Below are positions 37,520-46,113 of a stretch of 64,000 bases of DNA, piece by piece (positions within the stretch are counted from its first letter, which is position 1; every line of letters begins with the position of its first letter). Made by a program: the position numbers and the translations under genes. The DNA comes from Bin5 sp022827195. Its GTDB lineage: Bacteria; Chloroflexota; Anaerolineae; Caldilineales; Caldilineaceae. The notes beneath the pieces are model-generated. The model saw only the letters and a list, made by a program, of their open reading frames with translations. It had not been told where the DNA came from and did no database searches. The stretch is taken from contig OZ242331.1 in assembly GCA_965208275.1 (NCBI GenBank), positions 3,596,001 to 3,660,000 of the forward strand, in the 5' to 3' direction.

Positions 37520-38419
37520 GTGTCCAAGCAGAAGCAGCCGCTCTATTTTGTAGCGCCTCTGGTCGTCGTTCTCGCCATCGTCTATCTCTATCCGGTCTAT
37601 TTTGCGATCCGGGTCAGCTTCTTCAAATGGCTGTTCACGCGGCCAGATCTGATCGGGTTCAACGGACTGGAAAACTACGCCCGCGCCCTGGCAGACAAGA
37701 CGCTGCTGGACTCTCTGATAACGACAACGGTCTACACATTCGCCAGTATCCTGATCGTGGTAGTCTGGGGATTCCTGATCGCCTACGTGCTCAACCGCAA
37801 GCGGCGCGGCAGGGAGTTGATTCGCGGCAAGCCGGTCATCCTCACCATTCTTACCTGCTCGGCCATCATCGCGCCGGCCGTGATTGGCGGCGTGTTTCGC
37901 GTTTTCATCTGGGACCCGGCCTACGGGCTGGCGAACTACGCGCTTTCGCTGGTCGGCCTTTCCTCTCTGGGCTGGCTGGTCGAGACGAAGACGGCGCTGA
38001 TGGCTGTTGTGCTGACCGAAGCCTGGCTGCGCGTGCCGCTGGCGGTCCTGATCCTCGACGCCGGCATCCGGCGCGTTCCACCCGAACCGTTTGAGGCCGC
38101 GAAAATCGAAGGTGCGTCGGCATGGGATGAGGTCAGATTCATCCTGGTGCCGCTGATCAAGCCGCAGCTGTTCACGGTCGTCCTGTTTCAGCTGACCTTC
38201 GCCTTCCGTCAGTTCGACCTGGTATTCATGCTGACCGGGGGAGGACCGGCCAACGCAACGAACCTGGTCAGCATCTACATCTACAAGATGTTTTCGCAGC
38301 ACACCAACCTTGGCTATGCCAGCGCGATGGCGGTGGTCGTTACCCTGGTGCTGGTCGTCTTGGGGTTGATCATCCTGGCACTGAGCGGGCCCCCCGAGGA
38401 ACGGCTGGTGGAGACATAA
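37520..38419 (+). CDS. sugar ABC transporter permease, MalF/UgpA type
   Basis: 299 residues, six helices, with the EAA loop EAAKIEGASAWDEVRFILVPLIKP. GGAGGAG precedes the GTG. Overlaps the next permease by one base (TAATG). Partner of the receptor at 31465-32985. No ATPase gene is in the cluster, so a shared MsmK/UgpC-type ATPase elsewhere is likely. Confidence 0.92.
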   Translation: MSKQKQPLYFVAPLVVVLAIVYLYPVYFAIRVSFFKWLFTRPDLIGFNGLENYARALADKTLLDSLITTTVYTFASILIVVVWGFLIAYVLNRKRRGRELIRGKPVILTILTCSAIIAPAVIGGVFRVFIWDPAYGLANYALSLVGLSSLGWLVETKTALMAVVLTEAWLRVPLAVLILDAGIRRVPPEPFEAAKIEGASAWDEVRFILVPLIKPQLFTVVLFQLTFAFRQFDLVFMLTGGGPANATNLVSIYIYKMFSQHTNLGYASAMAVVVTLVLVVLGLIILALSGPPEERLVET

Positions 38420-39270
38420 TGGACAGCAGAGACCCGCGCGCCTGGATCGCGGACATCGCCGCGTACGCTTTTATCGCGATCACCCTGATCGTGGCAGTTA
38501 CTCCGATCCTGTGGACGTTTCTGTCCTCGTTCAAATTCGCGACCGACATTGCGACGGTCCCGCCCAAGCTGCTGTTCACACCGACGCTGGAGAACTACCG
38601 CATCGTGGTTGAACAGGGCAGCCTGTTGCCCGGTTTGCGCTCCAGCATCGTCGTTACGCTGGGCGCGACAGTTTTGTCGCTCCTGATCGGCGCGCCGGCC
38701 GCCTACTACCTGGCGCGCTCGGGGGGCTTCGTGGCGGTCGGGCTGGGCGGAATCGTCATGTCGACACGGTTCATTCCGGTGATCGTTCTGCTGATCCCGC
38801 TCCTGATCGCGTTCCGCTCGCTGCGATTGACCGGCTCGTTCTACGGTCTGATGATCGCGTACCAGCTGGCGACGCTGCCCTTCGTCATTCTCGTGCTGTG
38901 GGCCGCGTTCACCCAGATCCCACGCGAACTGGACGAGGCAGTCCTGATCGACGGCGGCACTCCCTTCACTGCCTTCTTGCGAGTCAATCTCCCTCTTGCC
39001 GCGCCCAGTGTCGGCGCGGCCACGATCCTGGCGGCGCTTTTCTCCTGGAACCAGTTCATCATTCCGGTCATCATCGGCAGCGGGGGCGGCGCGCCGCTTG
39101 CGATCATGGGCTTCGCCCGTTACGCCGGGGGCGAGGAGGCTCTGGCTGATTGGGGACCGCTTTCGGCCTGGGCCAGTATTCTGATGCTGCCGATGATCGC
39201 GGGCGCATTCGTCGTGCAGCGGCATCTGATTGCGGCCTTCGGCGGCGAAGCGCCGAGCGACGGCAGTTAG
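38419..39270 (+). CDS. sugar ABC transporter permease, MalG/UgpE type
   Basis: 283 residues with six helices and the EAA loop DEAVLIDGGTPFTAFLRVNLP. The segment WTFLSSFKFATDIA is characteristic of the MalG group. Start and previous stop share bases, so translation is coupled. Confidence 0.92.
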   Translation: MDSRDPRAWIADIAAYAFIAITLIVAVTPILWTFLSSFKFATDIATVPPKLLFTPTLENYRIVVEQGSLLPGLRSSIVVTLGATVLSLLIGAPAAYYLARSGGFVAVGLGGIVMSTRFIPVIVLLIPLLIAFRSLRLTGSFYGLMIAYQLATLPFVILVLWAAFTQIPRELDEAVLIDGGTPFTAFLRVNLPLAAPSVGAATILAALFSWNQFIIPVIIGSGGGAPLAIMGFARYAGGEEALADWGPLSAWASILMLPMIAGAFVVQRHLIAAFGGEAPSDGS

Positions 39271-39334
39271 CAGACAAAATTCGTAGCTGCATTGGCCGCC
39301 ATTTCACACATTGCCCAAGAGGCAAGGAGAAATG

Positions 39335-40318
39335 ATGAGCGACCAGTTGAACATTCTGTTTCTGCCCCACTACACCGGGCCGGAGATGACCAGGCCGTGG
39401 CAGAAAGACCTTGAGGCCGCCATCGATGACCGTCACGATCTGCGGATCTACGATGCCAGCCAGCCGCTGGCGCCGCAGTTCGAAGGCGTCGACGTGGTGC
39501 TGGATCTCGGCGGCTCGATGGGCACAAGGGAGATGGCCGATGCGGCGGCCGGACAGGTGCGCCTGTGGCAGATTCAGGGCACGGGGGTCGACCATTTTGA
39601 CCTGGAGTACTGGCGGGAGAGGGGCATCGCGGTGGCAAACTGCCCCGGTCAGTTCAGCAGCGTGGCGCTGGCTGAGTGCGCCATGATGTACATTCTGATG
39701 CTGACGCGACTGTACGCCGAGACGCAGGCCAACTTCGGTCAGGGCATCTTCTACCGACCGATGGGGCTGACGCTTGATGGGCTGTCATTGGCGATTGTCG
39801 GATTCGGGGCCAGCGGGCAGGAGCTGGCGCGGCGGGCGTCCTCGTTCGGCATGAGGATTTCGGCGATCGATATTCGGGATGTGTCGGAAGAGGAGATAGG
39901 CCGCTTCAGCCTGGAGTTTGTCGGCAAACCGGACGCGCTTGACCGGGTCATTGCCGCTTGCGACGTGCTGTCGCTGCATCTGCATCTGACATCGCAGACG
40001 CGGCACATCATTGACGCGCGGCGGCTGGGCTTGTTGAAGCCGAGCGCGCTGTTGATCAATGTCGCGCGCGGGGAGCTGGTTGACGAGGCGGCGCTGAGCA
40101 GGGCACTGGCGGAGGGCCGCCTGGCCGGCGCTGGTCTGGACGCTTTTTCGCAAGAGCCGCCGGACCTGGACGAACCGATCTTCAGTATGCCGAACGTGAT
40201 TACGACCCCGCACATCGCCGGCGTTACCGACGGCACATCGCGCAATCGCGCCGGGGCCGGCGCGGAAAACGTCGAGCGGATTGCGGCGGGGCTGGAGCCG
40301 CTGTATCGCGTCGACTGA
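39335..40318 (+). CDS. D-isomer-specific 2-hydroxyacid dehydrogenase
   Basis: 327 residues. VGFGASGQELA is the nucleotide motif; Arg in NVARGELVDE, Glu in SQEPPDL and His in TPHIAGVTD are the catalytic set. It shares the unusual N-terminus (LPHYTGPEMTRPW; DASQPLAPQFEGVDV) with the enzyme at 1275-2246, so they are paralogues. ATG 39335 is five bases after AAGGAG; ATG 39332 is an alternative. Last gene of the sugar operon. Confidence 0.9.
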   Translation: MSDQLNILFLPHYTGPEMTRPWQKDLEAAIDDRHDLRIYDASQPLAPQFEGVDVVLDLGGSMGTREMADAAAGQVRLWQIQGTGVDHFDLEYWRERGIAVANCPGQFSSVALAECAMMYILMLTRLYAETQANFGQGIFYRPMGLTLDGLSLAIVGFGASGQELARRASSFGMRISAIDIRDVSEEEIGRFSLEFVGKPDALDRVIAACDVLSLHLHLTSQTRHIIDARRLGLLKPSALLINVARGELVDEAALSRALAEGRLAGAGLDAFSQEPPDLDEPIFSMPNVITTPHIAGVTDGTSRNRAGAGAENVERIAAGLEPLYRVD

Positions 40319-40369
40319 GGCGGAGAAAACCGGGGACGCACGCGGACGTCAGGTTGGCTGCGATTCAGA

Positions 40370-41269
40370 TCAGGCGGGCGGGGCCATGCGTTCGGCGGCG
40401 GCGATGCGGTCCTGCAGCGCGGCCATCTGCTCCATCTGCTTCATGAATCTGATCGAACTGTTGACCAGCGTCTTCCAGTCGGGCTTGGCCGGCACAGCGT
40501 CGAGCGACAGGTAGCCGCTGTAGTCCATCGAGTTCAGCGTTCTGATTACCTGCAGGAAGTCGATGTGACCGGTGCCGGGCGCCTGGCGATTGTTGTCGGC
40601 AAGATGGATGCACATGAGCTTGTCGGCCGCGTGGCGCAGCGTGTCTGTCAGGGCCGCGTCTTCGATATTGACATGGAAGAAGTCGGCGAGAACGCCGAGA
40701 TTGTCGGCGCCCACCTCGTCGGCGATGCTTTTGGCTTCGACAATCGAGTTCAGGAAGCCGGCGTAGCCCTCGAAGCGGTTGATCGGCTCGATGGCGACGC
40801 CGACGCCGCGCGGCGCGGCGTATTCGGCGAGCTCACGCGCCGATTTGGCGAAGTTGCGCCGCAGGTCCGCACGCGGCACGCTGGTGACCGGGTATTCGCT
40901 TGCGGGCGGGACCGCGGCGATCTCGAGGATGGGCGGGTCGTCGAAGCCGGCGGCAAGGTCGATGCACTTCTGGGCGTAACTGACGGCATAGCTGCGGACC
41001 GATTCATCGTTGGAGGCCAGGTCGCGGACCTCCCCTGCATGCCAGCCGCCCCAGGCGCAGATGAGCGCCGGTACCTTCAGCCCTAAAGAAGCGGCCATGG
41101 AAGCCACCTTGTTGAACTCTTGCGGGTCGATCCGGTCGGGCTCGGCATCGAGGTCGACGCCATCGTAGCCGGCTGCTGCCACCGTCTCCAGGACCTCCTG
41201 CGGTTTTTCCCAGACATTTCCGCCGTCGCCTGCCAGTGTAACCAGGATGACCGAGTATTTGTGCACCAT
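40370..41269 (-). CDS. sugar phosphate isomerase/epimerase (AP-endonuclease-2 fold)
   Basis: 299 residues from ATG 41269; the open frame further upstream runs through unrelated repeat DNA. TIM-barrel metal ligands appear in AIEPINRFEGYAG (Glu), LADFFHVNIED (Asp/His) and CIHLADNNRQAPG (His). Relatives are D-tagatose/psicose 3-epimerase, hydroxypyruvate isomerase and inosose dehydratase. Convergent with the sugar operon, likely acting on the same substrates. Confidence 0.83.
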   Translation of the reverse strand: MVHKYSVILVTLAGDGGNVWEKPQEVLETVAAAGYDGVDLDAEPDRIDPQEFNKVASMAASLGLKVPALICAWGGWHAGEVRDLASNDESVRSYAVSYAQKCIDLAAGFDDPPILEIAAVPPASEYPVTSVPRADLRRNFAKSARELAEYAAPRGVGVAIEPINRFEGYAGFLNSIVEAKSIADEVGADNLGVLADFFHVNIEDAALTDTLRHAADKLMCIHLADNNRQAPGTGHIDFLQVIRTLNSMDYSGYLSLDAVPAKPDWKTLVNSSIRFMKQMEQMAALQDRIAAAERMAPPA

Positions 41270-41310
41270 GGCGCGGCTCTCCTTCTTCGCTTTCCAGATC
41301 GACCGGATGA

Positions 41311-42990
41311 CTAGCCTGTATCCGGCGTGTCGGTTGGGGTCGGCGTTACCGTCGGTGTGTCGGTCGGTGTCGGCGTGTCGGTCGGTGTCGGCGTAATCGT
41401 CGGCGTGTCGGTCGGTGTCGGCGTAATCGTTGGCGTGTCGGTCGGCGTCGGCGTAATCGTTGGCGTGTCGGTCGGTGTCGGTGTGTCGGTCGGTGTCGGC
41501 GTGTCGATTGGCAGCGGCGTGTCGGTCGGTGTCGGCGTTTCGGTTGGCAGCGGCGTGTCGGTTGGCGTCGGGGTAATCGTCGGCGTCGGCGTGGGCGCGA
41601 GCTCCCACCAGAAACTGATGAGAGCGTGGCCGGAGTTCTCGAAGAACTCGACCTGGATGGCGCGTTCGCCGGCGGGCAGGTCGACGTCGACGCTGACGGT
41701 ACGGTCGGCGCCGTCGCGCCATTCGTCGAGCACGATCTGGTTGTCGATGAGGACGCGGGCACCATCGTCCACGCGCAAGAAGAAGCTGTAGATGCCGGCT
41801 TCGAAGTTGATGCGCCGCTGCCAGCGAGCGGAGAAGTGGTCCACCGGCAGGTTAACGGCCGGGCTGCCCTCCACCCAGGAGAAGTCGATCGCCGGCTCGT
41901 CACGAATGAGGACGGGGTTGCCCTGCAGTTCGCGGTTGCCGAAGTATTCGCCCTTCCAGCCGCTGAAAGTCTCTTTGCGGTCCCACCAGAAACGCATGAG
42001 TGCGATGCCGGTGCGCTCGAAATACTCGAGCCGGATCGAATGGCTGCCGGCGCTGAGGGGGACATCGACCGTATAGGTGCGCGTGGCGCCTTCTTCCCAC
42101 TCATCGAGGACGAGCACGCCGTCAATGAAGAGGCGGAAGCCGTCGTCGACTTCGATGCTGAAGCGATAGATGCCGGCATCGAAGCTCAGTGTACGGCTCC
42201 AGCGGACACTGTAATGATCGGCGCCGAGGATGGTATCGGGCGCGCCTTCACCCCAGTTAAAAAAGATGACCAAATCGTTGCGTGTCAGGACCGGCGGGCC
42301 CGCCAGGTTGGCGTTGTTCCAGTATTCGCCGAGCCAGTCGGTGATGATCAGCGGCGTGGGAGTCGGTACCGGCGTAATCGTGGGCGTGTGTGTGGCCGTG
42401 GGAATAGGCGTCGATGTGGGTGTGGCCGTTGCCGTCGGGGTGGCGGTCGGCGTTTGCGGTTCGGTTGTGGCGTCTGCGGTCGGGGTCTGCGTCGCGACTG
42501 CCGAGTCGGTCAAGTCAACGGTGTCGCCAGCTTCGCCGGTGCGGAAGAGCGCGGTTGCCTCCAGGCGGCCGTCGGAGGTGTAAGCGAGAATTGTATGATC
42601 GCCGTCCTCGAGCCAGCGCGGGCTGATGGGGTAGAGGAAGCCGGTGCTGATGTTGCCTTCGGTGTCGGCGGTGCTGGCGGCCAGGATTCCGCTGCGGCCG
42701 CGCTCGTCGCGCAAGGCGATCAGGACGAGGCTACTGGTGGGCCAGCCTTCGCCGACGACCTGCACATAGACGCCGGCAGAGCCTGAATCAGGGGAGATGG
42801 CGATGGCCGGTTCGCTGCTGGTCCGCTCGACAGGCGGACGGGTGGGTACGCCGACCGCGGGGCTGAATGAGGTCCCGGCACAGGCGCTGACAGCCAGCAT
42901 AAAGAGAGCAAGTGCGGCGAACGGGACGATGATCGGCGTGCGGCTGGCAATACGGCGGGTGAACTGTGGGAGGCGATTGTGGGTCTTCAT
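41311..42990 (-). CDS. double-PA14 lipoprotein with Thr/Pro repeat tail
   Basis: 559 residues from ATG 42990. Signal peptide with lipobox LAVSAC, an Ig/IPT-like region, a first T/P linker (ATPTATATPTSTP), then two PA14 domains (~215-335 and ~340-460; WLGEYWNNANLAGPP and WKGEYFGNRELQGNP; VDDGFRLFIDG and VDDGARVLIDN). The last ~90 residues are PTDTPTPT-type repeats ending in PDTG. PA14 domains bind carbohydrates; the protein is probably displayed on the surface with the tail spanning the envelope. No cell-wall anchor or membrane helix is seen at the C-terminus. Confidence 0.85.
   Translation of the reverse strand: MKTHNRLPQFTRRIASRTPIIVPFAALALFMLAVSACAGTSFSPAVGVPTRPPVERTSSEPAIAISPDSGSAGVYVQVVGEGWPTSSLVLIALRDERGRSGILAASTADTEGNISTGFLYPISPRWLEDGDHTILAYTSDGRLEATALFRTGEAGDTVDLTDSAVATQTPTADATTEPQTPTATPTATATPTSTPIPTATHTPTITPVPTPTPLIITDWLGEYWNNANLAGPPVLTRNDLVIFFNWGEGAPDTILGADHYSVRWSRTLSFDAGIYRFSIEVDDGFRLFIDGVLVLDEWEEGATRTYTVDVPLSAGSHSIRLEYFERTGIALMRFWWDRKETFSGWKGEYFGNRELQGNPVLIRDEPAIDFSWVEGSPAVNLPVDHFSARWQRRINFEAGIYSFFLRVDDGARVLIDNQIVLDEWRDGADRTVSVDVDLPAGERAIQVEFFENSGHALISFWWELAPTPTPTITPTPTDTPLPTETPTPTDTPLPIDTPTPTDTPTPTDTPTITPTPTDTPTITPTPTDTPTITPTPTDTPTPTDTPTVTPTPTDTPDTG
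41326..41600. repeat. GTGTCGGTCGGTGTCGGC-type coding tandem repeats
   Basis: Degenerate repeats built of 6-bp units (GTCGGT/GTCGGC) grouped into 24- and 30-bp higher units (with GTAATCGT). They encode the T/P tail of the PA14 lipoprotein. They are prone to length change by slippage. Confidence 0.8.
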
Positions 42991-43622
42991 CCTGGCTTTA
43001 CTCCAGCAGTATGATGTGAGGAGCAGACCAAAAATATAGGAGCACGGTATGTCGAAGAAACGAGCGTGCGCGAGAATGCGTTCCCGGGACCGTCGTTTTG
43101 TGCGCAACTGCGGCGGAAAATAGGCGCGCGGTAACCAGTTGGAGGGATTATACCACCAATCTACAGATAGAAGACATTCGCGACGGATTCGGTTCCCCTG
43201 AAGTTGGGGCTGACCAACCCGCCGCGACCGGGAAGCAATTGAGCTTAACTGCGATCCGGGACACAAGCGATACCTTGCCGCACACGGGAGTAGGCTAAGG
43301 TCAACTCGTACGAGCGTCTGTGAGCGTTTACGTGCGTTTACGTGCCTTCTGGAGAAGGCAAGAGTGTCCTGGTGCACGTTGCAGAGGACCAGCGCCGCGG
43401 CTCTTGTCAGCCAGGGCAGGTAGCGAATGGCGCGGCGCGATTGATATGTCAACACTGGCAGACAGGGGCAGTGTTGACAATTATATTTTATTATTTATAT
43501 CTTATAGCTAACGTACTTCTCGTCGCCGAGCCGCTGACAGGCAGAGTCGAACCGACTCGCGCGGTGGTACACCTGAAAGAATTTAACACAGATGGTCCAA
43601 TCGATCGGTAATCACCTGTGAG
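42991..43622. other. gene-free region with a strong rightward promoter
   Basis: No gene recognised. It contains a short tandem GCGTTTACGT repeat near 43325 and a sharply AT-rich block (43480-43510) inside high-GC DNA, which forms the promoter of the sigma-BFN gene. The promoter of the PA14 gene should lie near its left side; I see no clear consensus. Confidence 0.6.
43447..43506 (+). promoter_or_regulatory. sigma70-like promoter with overlapping 11-bp inverted repeat
   Basis: TTGACA at 43474-43479 and TATATC at 43496-43501 (16-bp spacer; TATCTT at 18 bp also possible). TGTCAACACTG at 43447-43457 and its exact reverse complement CAGTGTTGACA at 43469-43479 form an inverted repeat. The right arm contains the -35 box, as expected of a repressor operator. 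It lies ~120 bases before the sigma-BFN gene. Confidence 0.6.
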
Positions 43623-44873
43623 ATGCACCCGCCAGATTTCGTGAACGAACCTTCTGCTTTGCCACTGACTGACGGCGAGCTTGTGCGTCGTGCAAGGGAG
43701 GGCGAGCGGCGGGCATTTGATGAACTGATCGAGCGGCATCAACCGATCGCGCATTCGCTGGCGACCCGCATTGTCGGTGAACGGGAGTGGGGACTGGAGT
43801 TGACGCAGGAGGCGGTCCTGCACGCCTATCTCTCGCTCGACCGGTTGCGCGAGCCGAGCAGTTTTCGCGCCTGGCTGTGCGGGATCGTCGTCAATCTGTG
43901 CAAGAATCAGCTGCGCAGACCGCGCGTTGATACACTGTCACTCGAGCTGCTCAGCGGCGGACGCAGCTTCGACTCACTGCCATTTTCAGTCAAGGCGCCG
44001 CAACCGGACGAAGTGGCGCAGGCGAGGGAAACCCACCGCCTTGTGTTGGATGCGGTCGCGCAGCTTTCAGCGGCCAACCGCGAGGCGGTCCTTCTCTACT
44101 ACTTTGAACAGCTGAGTGTGCGCGAGGTCGCGTCAATTCTGCATATCAGCGAAGTCGCGGTCAAAGGTCGTCTGCACAAGTCTCGCGGCCAGTTGCGGGC
44201 GCGATTGCGTTCGACTTTCCCTGAAATGCTGCGAGGGGAATCCCTTGACAGACAACCAAGGAGCATGCAGATGATCCCCGTTTCCGTATTCGACGTAATG
44301 ATTCCGGACCCGGAGAAGGACCACCGGATTCTGGTACTGATGGATGAGAAGAGGCGCCGGCTGCTGGCGATCTGGATTGGACCATACGAGGCGGATAACA
44401 TCGCCCTGAATCTACGGGAGATAAAGGGCAGCCGCCCGATGACCTACAGCCTGATGGCCGACCTGCTCGACAAAGCGGGCGTGCAGATCGAATCAGTGGC
44501 GGTATCGGCGCTGGAAAACGAATGTTTCTACGCGACGATTGAGGCGCGGAACGGTGAAAACGCGTTTCCCGTGGATGCGCGGCCCAGCGACGCGATTGCG
44601 CTGGCATTGCACACGCGCAGCCCGATCTTCGTCGCCGAAACTGTAATGGACGCCGTAGGTGAAGAGATCCCGGAGGATTTGGAGGTCGCGGAGCGAGGCC
44701 AGGGACTGGGCGAGGTTCTCAATGCCGGCAGGCCTTCCGTGAGCCGGGAGGAGCAGGAGGCGTGGCAGAGCAAGTCTCCTGAGCAGCGGCGCGAAGAAAA
44801 TCGCAAGAAGCTTCTTGCCTACCTGACTGAAGCGGGCAGCCTCAACCAAAGTGCAGAGACATCGCAGGAGTAG
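43623..44873 (+). CDS. sigma factor fused to bifunctional nuclease (DUF151) domain
   Basis: 416 residues in one continuous frame. Residues ~18-100 are ECF-like sigma region 2 (REGERRAFDELIERH, LTQEAVLHAYLSLDRL). Residues ~140-200 are region 4 with a helix-turn-helix (LSVREVASILHISEVAVKGRLHKSR). From Met217 to ~345 is a BFN/DUF151 domain (VSVFDVMIPDPEKDHRILVL; ARPSDAIALALHTRSPIFVA), then a charged tail. The first ATG has a weak ribosome site. An internal in-frame ATG at 44271 has AAGGAG at seven bases and would give a free 200-residue BFN protein. The fusion may couple transcription control with nucleic-acid cleavage or binding (inferred). Confidence 0.85.
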   Translation: MHPPDFVNEPSALPLTDGELVRRAREGERRAFDELIERHQPIAHSLATRIVGEREWGLELTQEAVLHAYLSLDRLREPSSFRAWLCGIVVNLCKNQLRRPRVDTLSLELLSGGRSFDSLPFSVKAPQPDEVAQARETHRLVLDAVAQLSAANREAVLLYYFEQLSVREVASILHISEVAVKGRLHKSRGQLRARLRSTFPEMLRGESLDRQPRSMQMIPVSVFDVMIPDPEKDHRILVLMDEKRRRLLAIWIGPYEADNIALNLREIKGSRPMTYSLMADLLDKAGVQIESVAVSALENECFYATIEARNGENAFPVDARPSDAIALALHTRSPIFVAETVMDAVGEEIPEDLEVAERGQGLGEVLNAGRPSVSREEQEAWQSKSPEQRREENRKKLLAYLTEAGSLNQSAETSQE

Positions 44874-44913
44874 ACCTCTTGGTCTTTGCCGCCTTCGTGC
44901 GGGCTGAAAGCGA

Positions 44914-46113
44914 TCAGGAGGTGGAAGCGGGCGAGCGGGAAGAGGCCTTCACCCGGGCGGCGTGGAATTCGTGCACGGTCTGGGCGAAGCGGGCGAAGAG
45001 CAGGTCGGCGTCGTGCGGGCCGGGGCTGGCTTCGGGGTGATATTGTACGCAGAACACGGGCCGGTCGGTCAGGCGCATTCCCTCGAGGGTGCCGTCATTG
45101 AGGTTAAGGTGGGTAATCTCTACGTTCGGGGGCAGGGTCTCCTGGTCGACGGCATAGTTGTGGTTCTGTGCGGTGATTTGAATGTTGGCGCTGTCGACAT
45201 CGCTGACGGGCTGGTTGCCGCCGTGGTGTCCGAACTTGAGCTTAAAGGTCTGCGCGCCGAGGGCGAGGCCGATGATCTGGTGGCCCAGGCAGATGCCGAA
45301 CATGGGCAGTCCGCTTTCGAGCAGCGCGGCAACCGCGCCGGCCGCGTAGGGAACGCCGGCGGGGTCGCCGGGGCCGTTGCTGAGAAAGATGCCGTCGGGG
45401 TCCAGCTGCAGGACCTCCTCAGCGGGCGTATCGGCGGGAACGACGGCGACGCGCAGGTTGTGGCTTGCCAGGCGGCGCAATATGTTGTGTTTCATGCCGA
45501 AATCGTAGGCGACGATGAGCGGGGAAGCGTGCCCCTCGCTTGCCTGCCAGACACCGTAATCGGGGCTGCCCGACGCAACCGGGGTCCACTCGCCTTTCGT
45601 TTCGGCATTCCAGAAGTAGGGCTCTTCGCAGGTGACCTCCTGAACGAGGTCGCGACCGTCCAGCCCCTCCCAGCCGCGGGCAAGCTCGACCAGCTCGGCG
45701 GACGAACGGCTGCCGTCGGTGCAGAGAGCGCCGTGGAGCACGCCTTGCTCGCGCAGCAGCCGCGTCAGCGCACGCGTGTCGACCTGGCTGATGCCGGGGA
45801 TAGCGTGGCGGCTGAGATAGTTCTCCAGGTTTTCGTTGGCGCGCCAGTTGGAAACGACGGGGCTGACCTCGCGCACGATGAATGCGGTCACCTGCGGCCG
45901 GTCGCTCTCGACATCTTCGCGATTGACGCCGGTGTTGCCGACGTGGGGCACGGTCATGCAGACCATCTGCCCGCGATAGGAGGGATCGGTCAACACCTCC
46001 TGGTAGCCGGTAAGGCTGGTGTTGAAGACGACCTCGCCGACGACCGTTTGCCGGGCGCCGAAGGCTTCGCCCTCGAAGACGCGGCCGTTGGCCAGAGCAA
46101 GCATGGCCCTCAT
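44914..46113 (-). CDS. carA: carbamoyl-phosphate synthase small subunit
   Basis: 399 residues. The glutamine amidotransferase half has the nucleophile in FGICLGHQIIG and the His/Glu pair in QYHPEASPGPHDA. The N-terminal CPSase_sm_chain domain includes VFNTSLTGYQEVLTDPSY and GISQVDTRALTRLLR. It releases ammonia from glutamine for the CarB subunit (not in this window), feeding arginine and pyrimidine synthesis. ATG overlaps the previous stop (ATGA), so it is the last gene of the arginine operon. Confidence 0.96.
   Translation of the reverse strand: MRAMLALANGRVFEGEAFGARQTVVGEVVFNTSLTGYQEVLTDPSYRGQMVCMTVPHVGNTGVNREDVESDRPQVTAFIVREVSPVVSNWRANENLENYLSRHAIPGISQVDTRALTRLLREQGVLHGALCTDGSRSSAELVELARGWEGLDGRDLVQEVTCEEPYFWNAETKGEWTPVASGSPDYGVWQASEGHASPLIVAYDFGMKHNILRRLASHNLRVAVVPADTPAEEVLQLDPDGIFLSNGPGDPAGVPYAAGAVAALLESGLPMFGICLGHQIIGLALGAQTFKLKFGHHGGNQPVSDVDSANIQITAQNHNYAVDQETLPPNVEITHLNLNDGTLEGMRLTDRPVFCVQYHPEASPGPHDADLLFARFAQTVHEFHAARVKASSRSPASTS

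Noticed and set aside
41326..41600. CRISPR-like array
   Set aside because: Repeats are contiguous, 6-bp based and in frame in the PA14 lipoprotein; there are no unique spacers.
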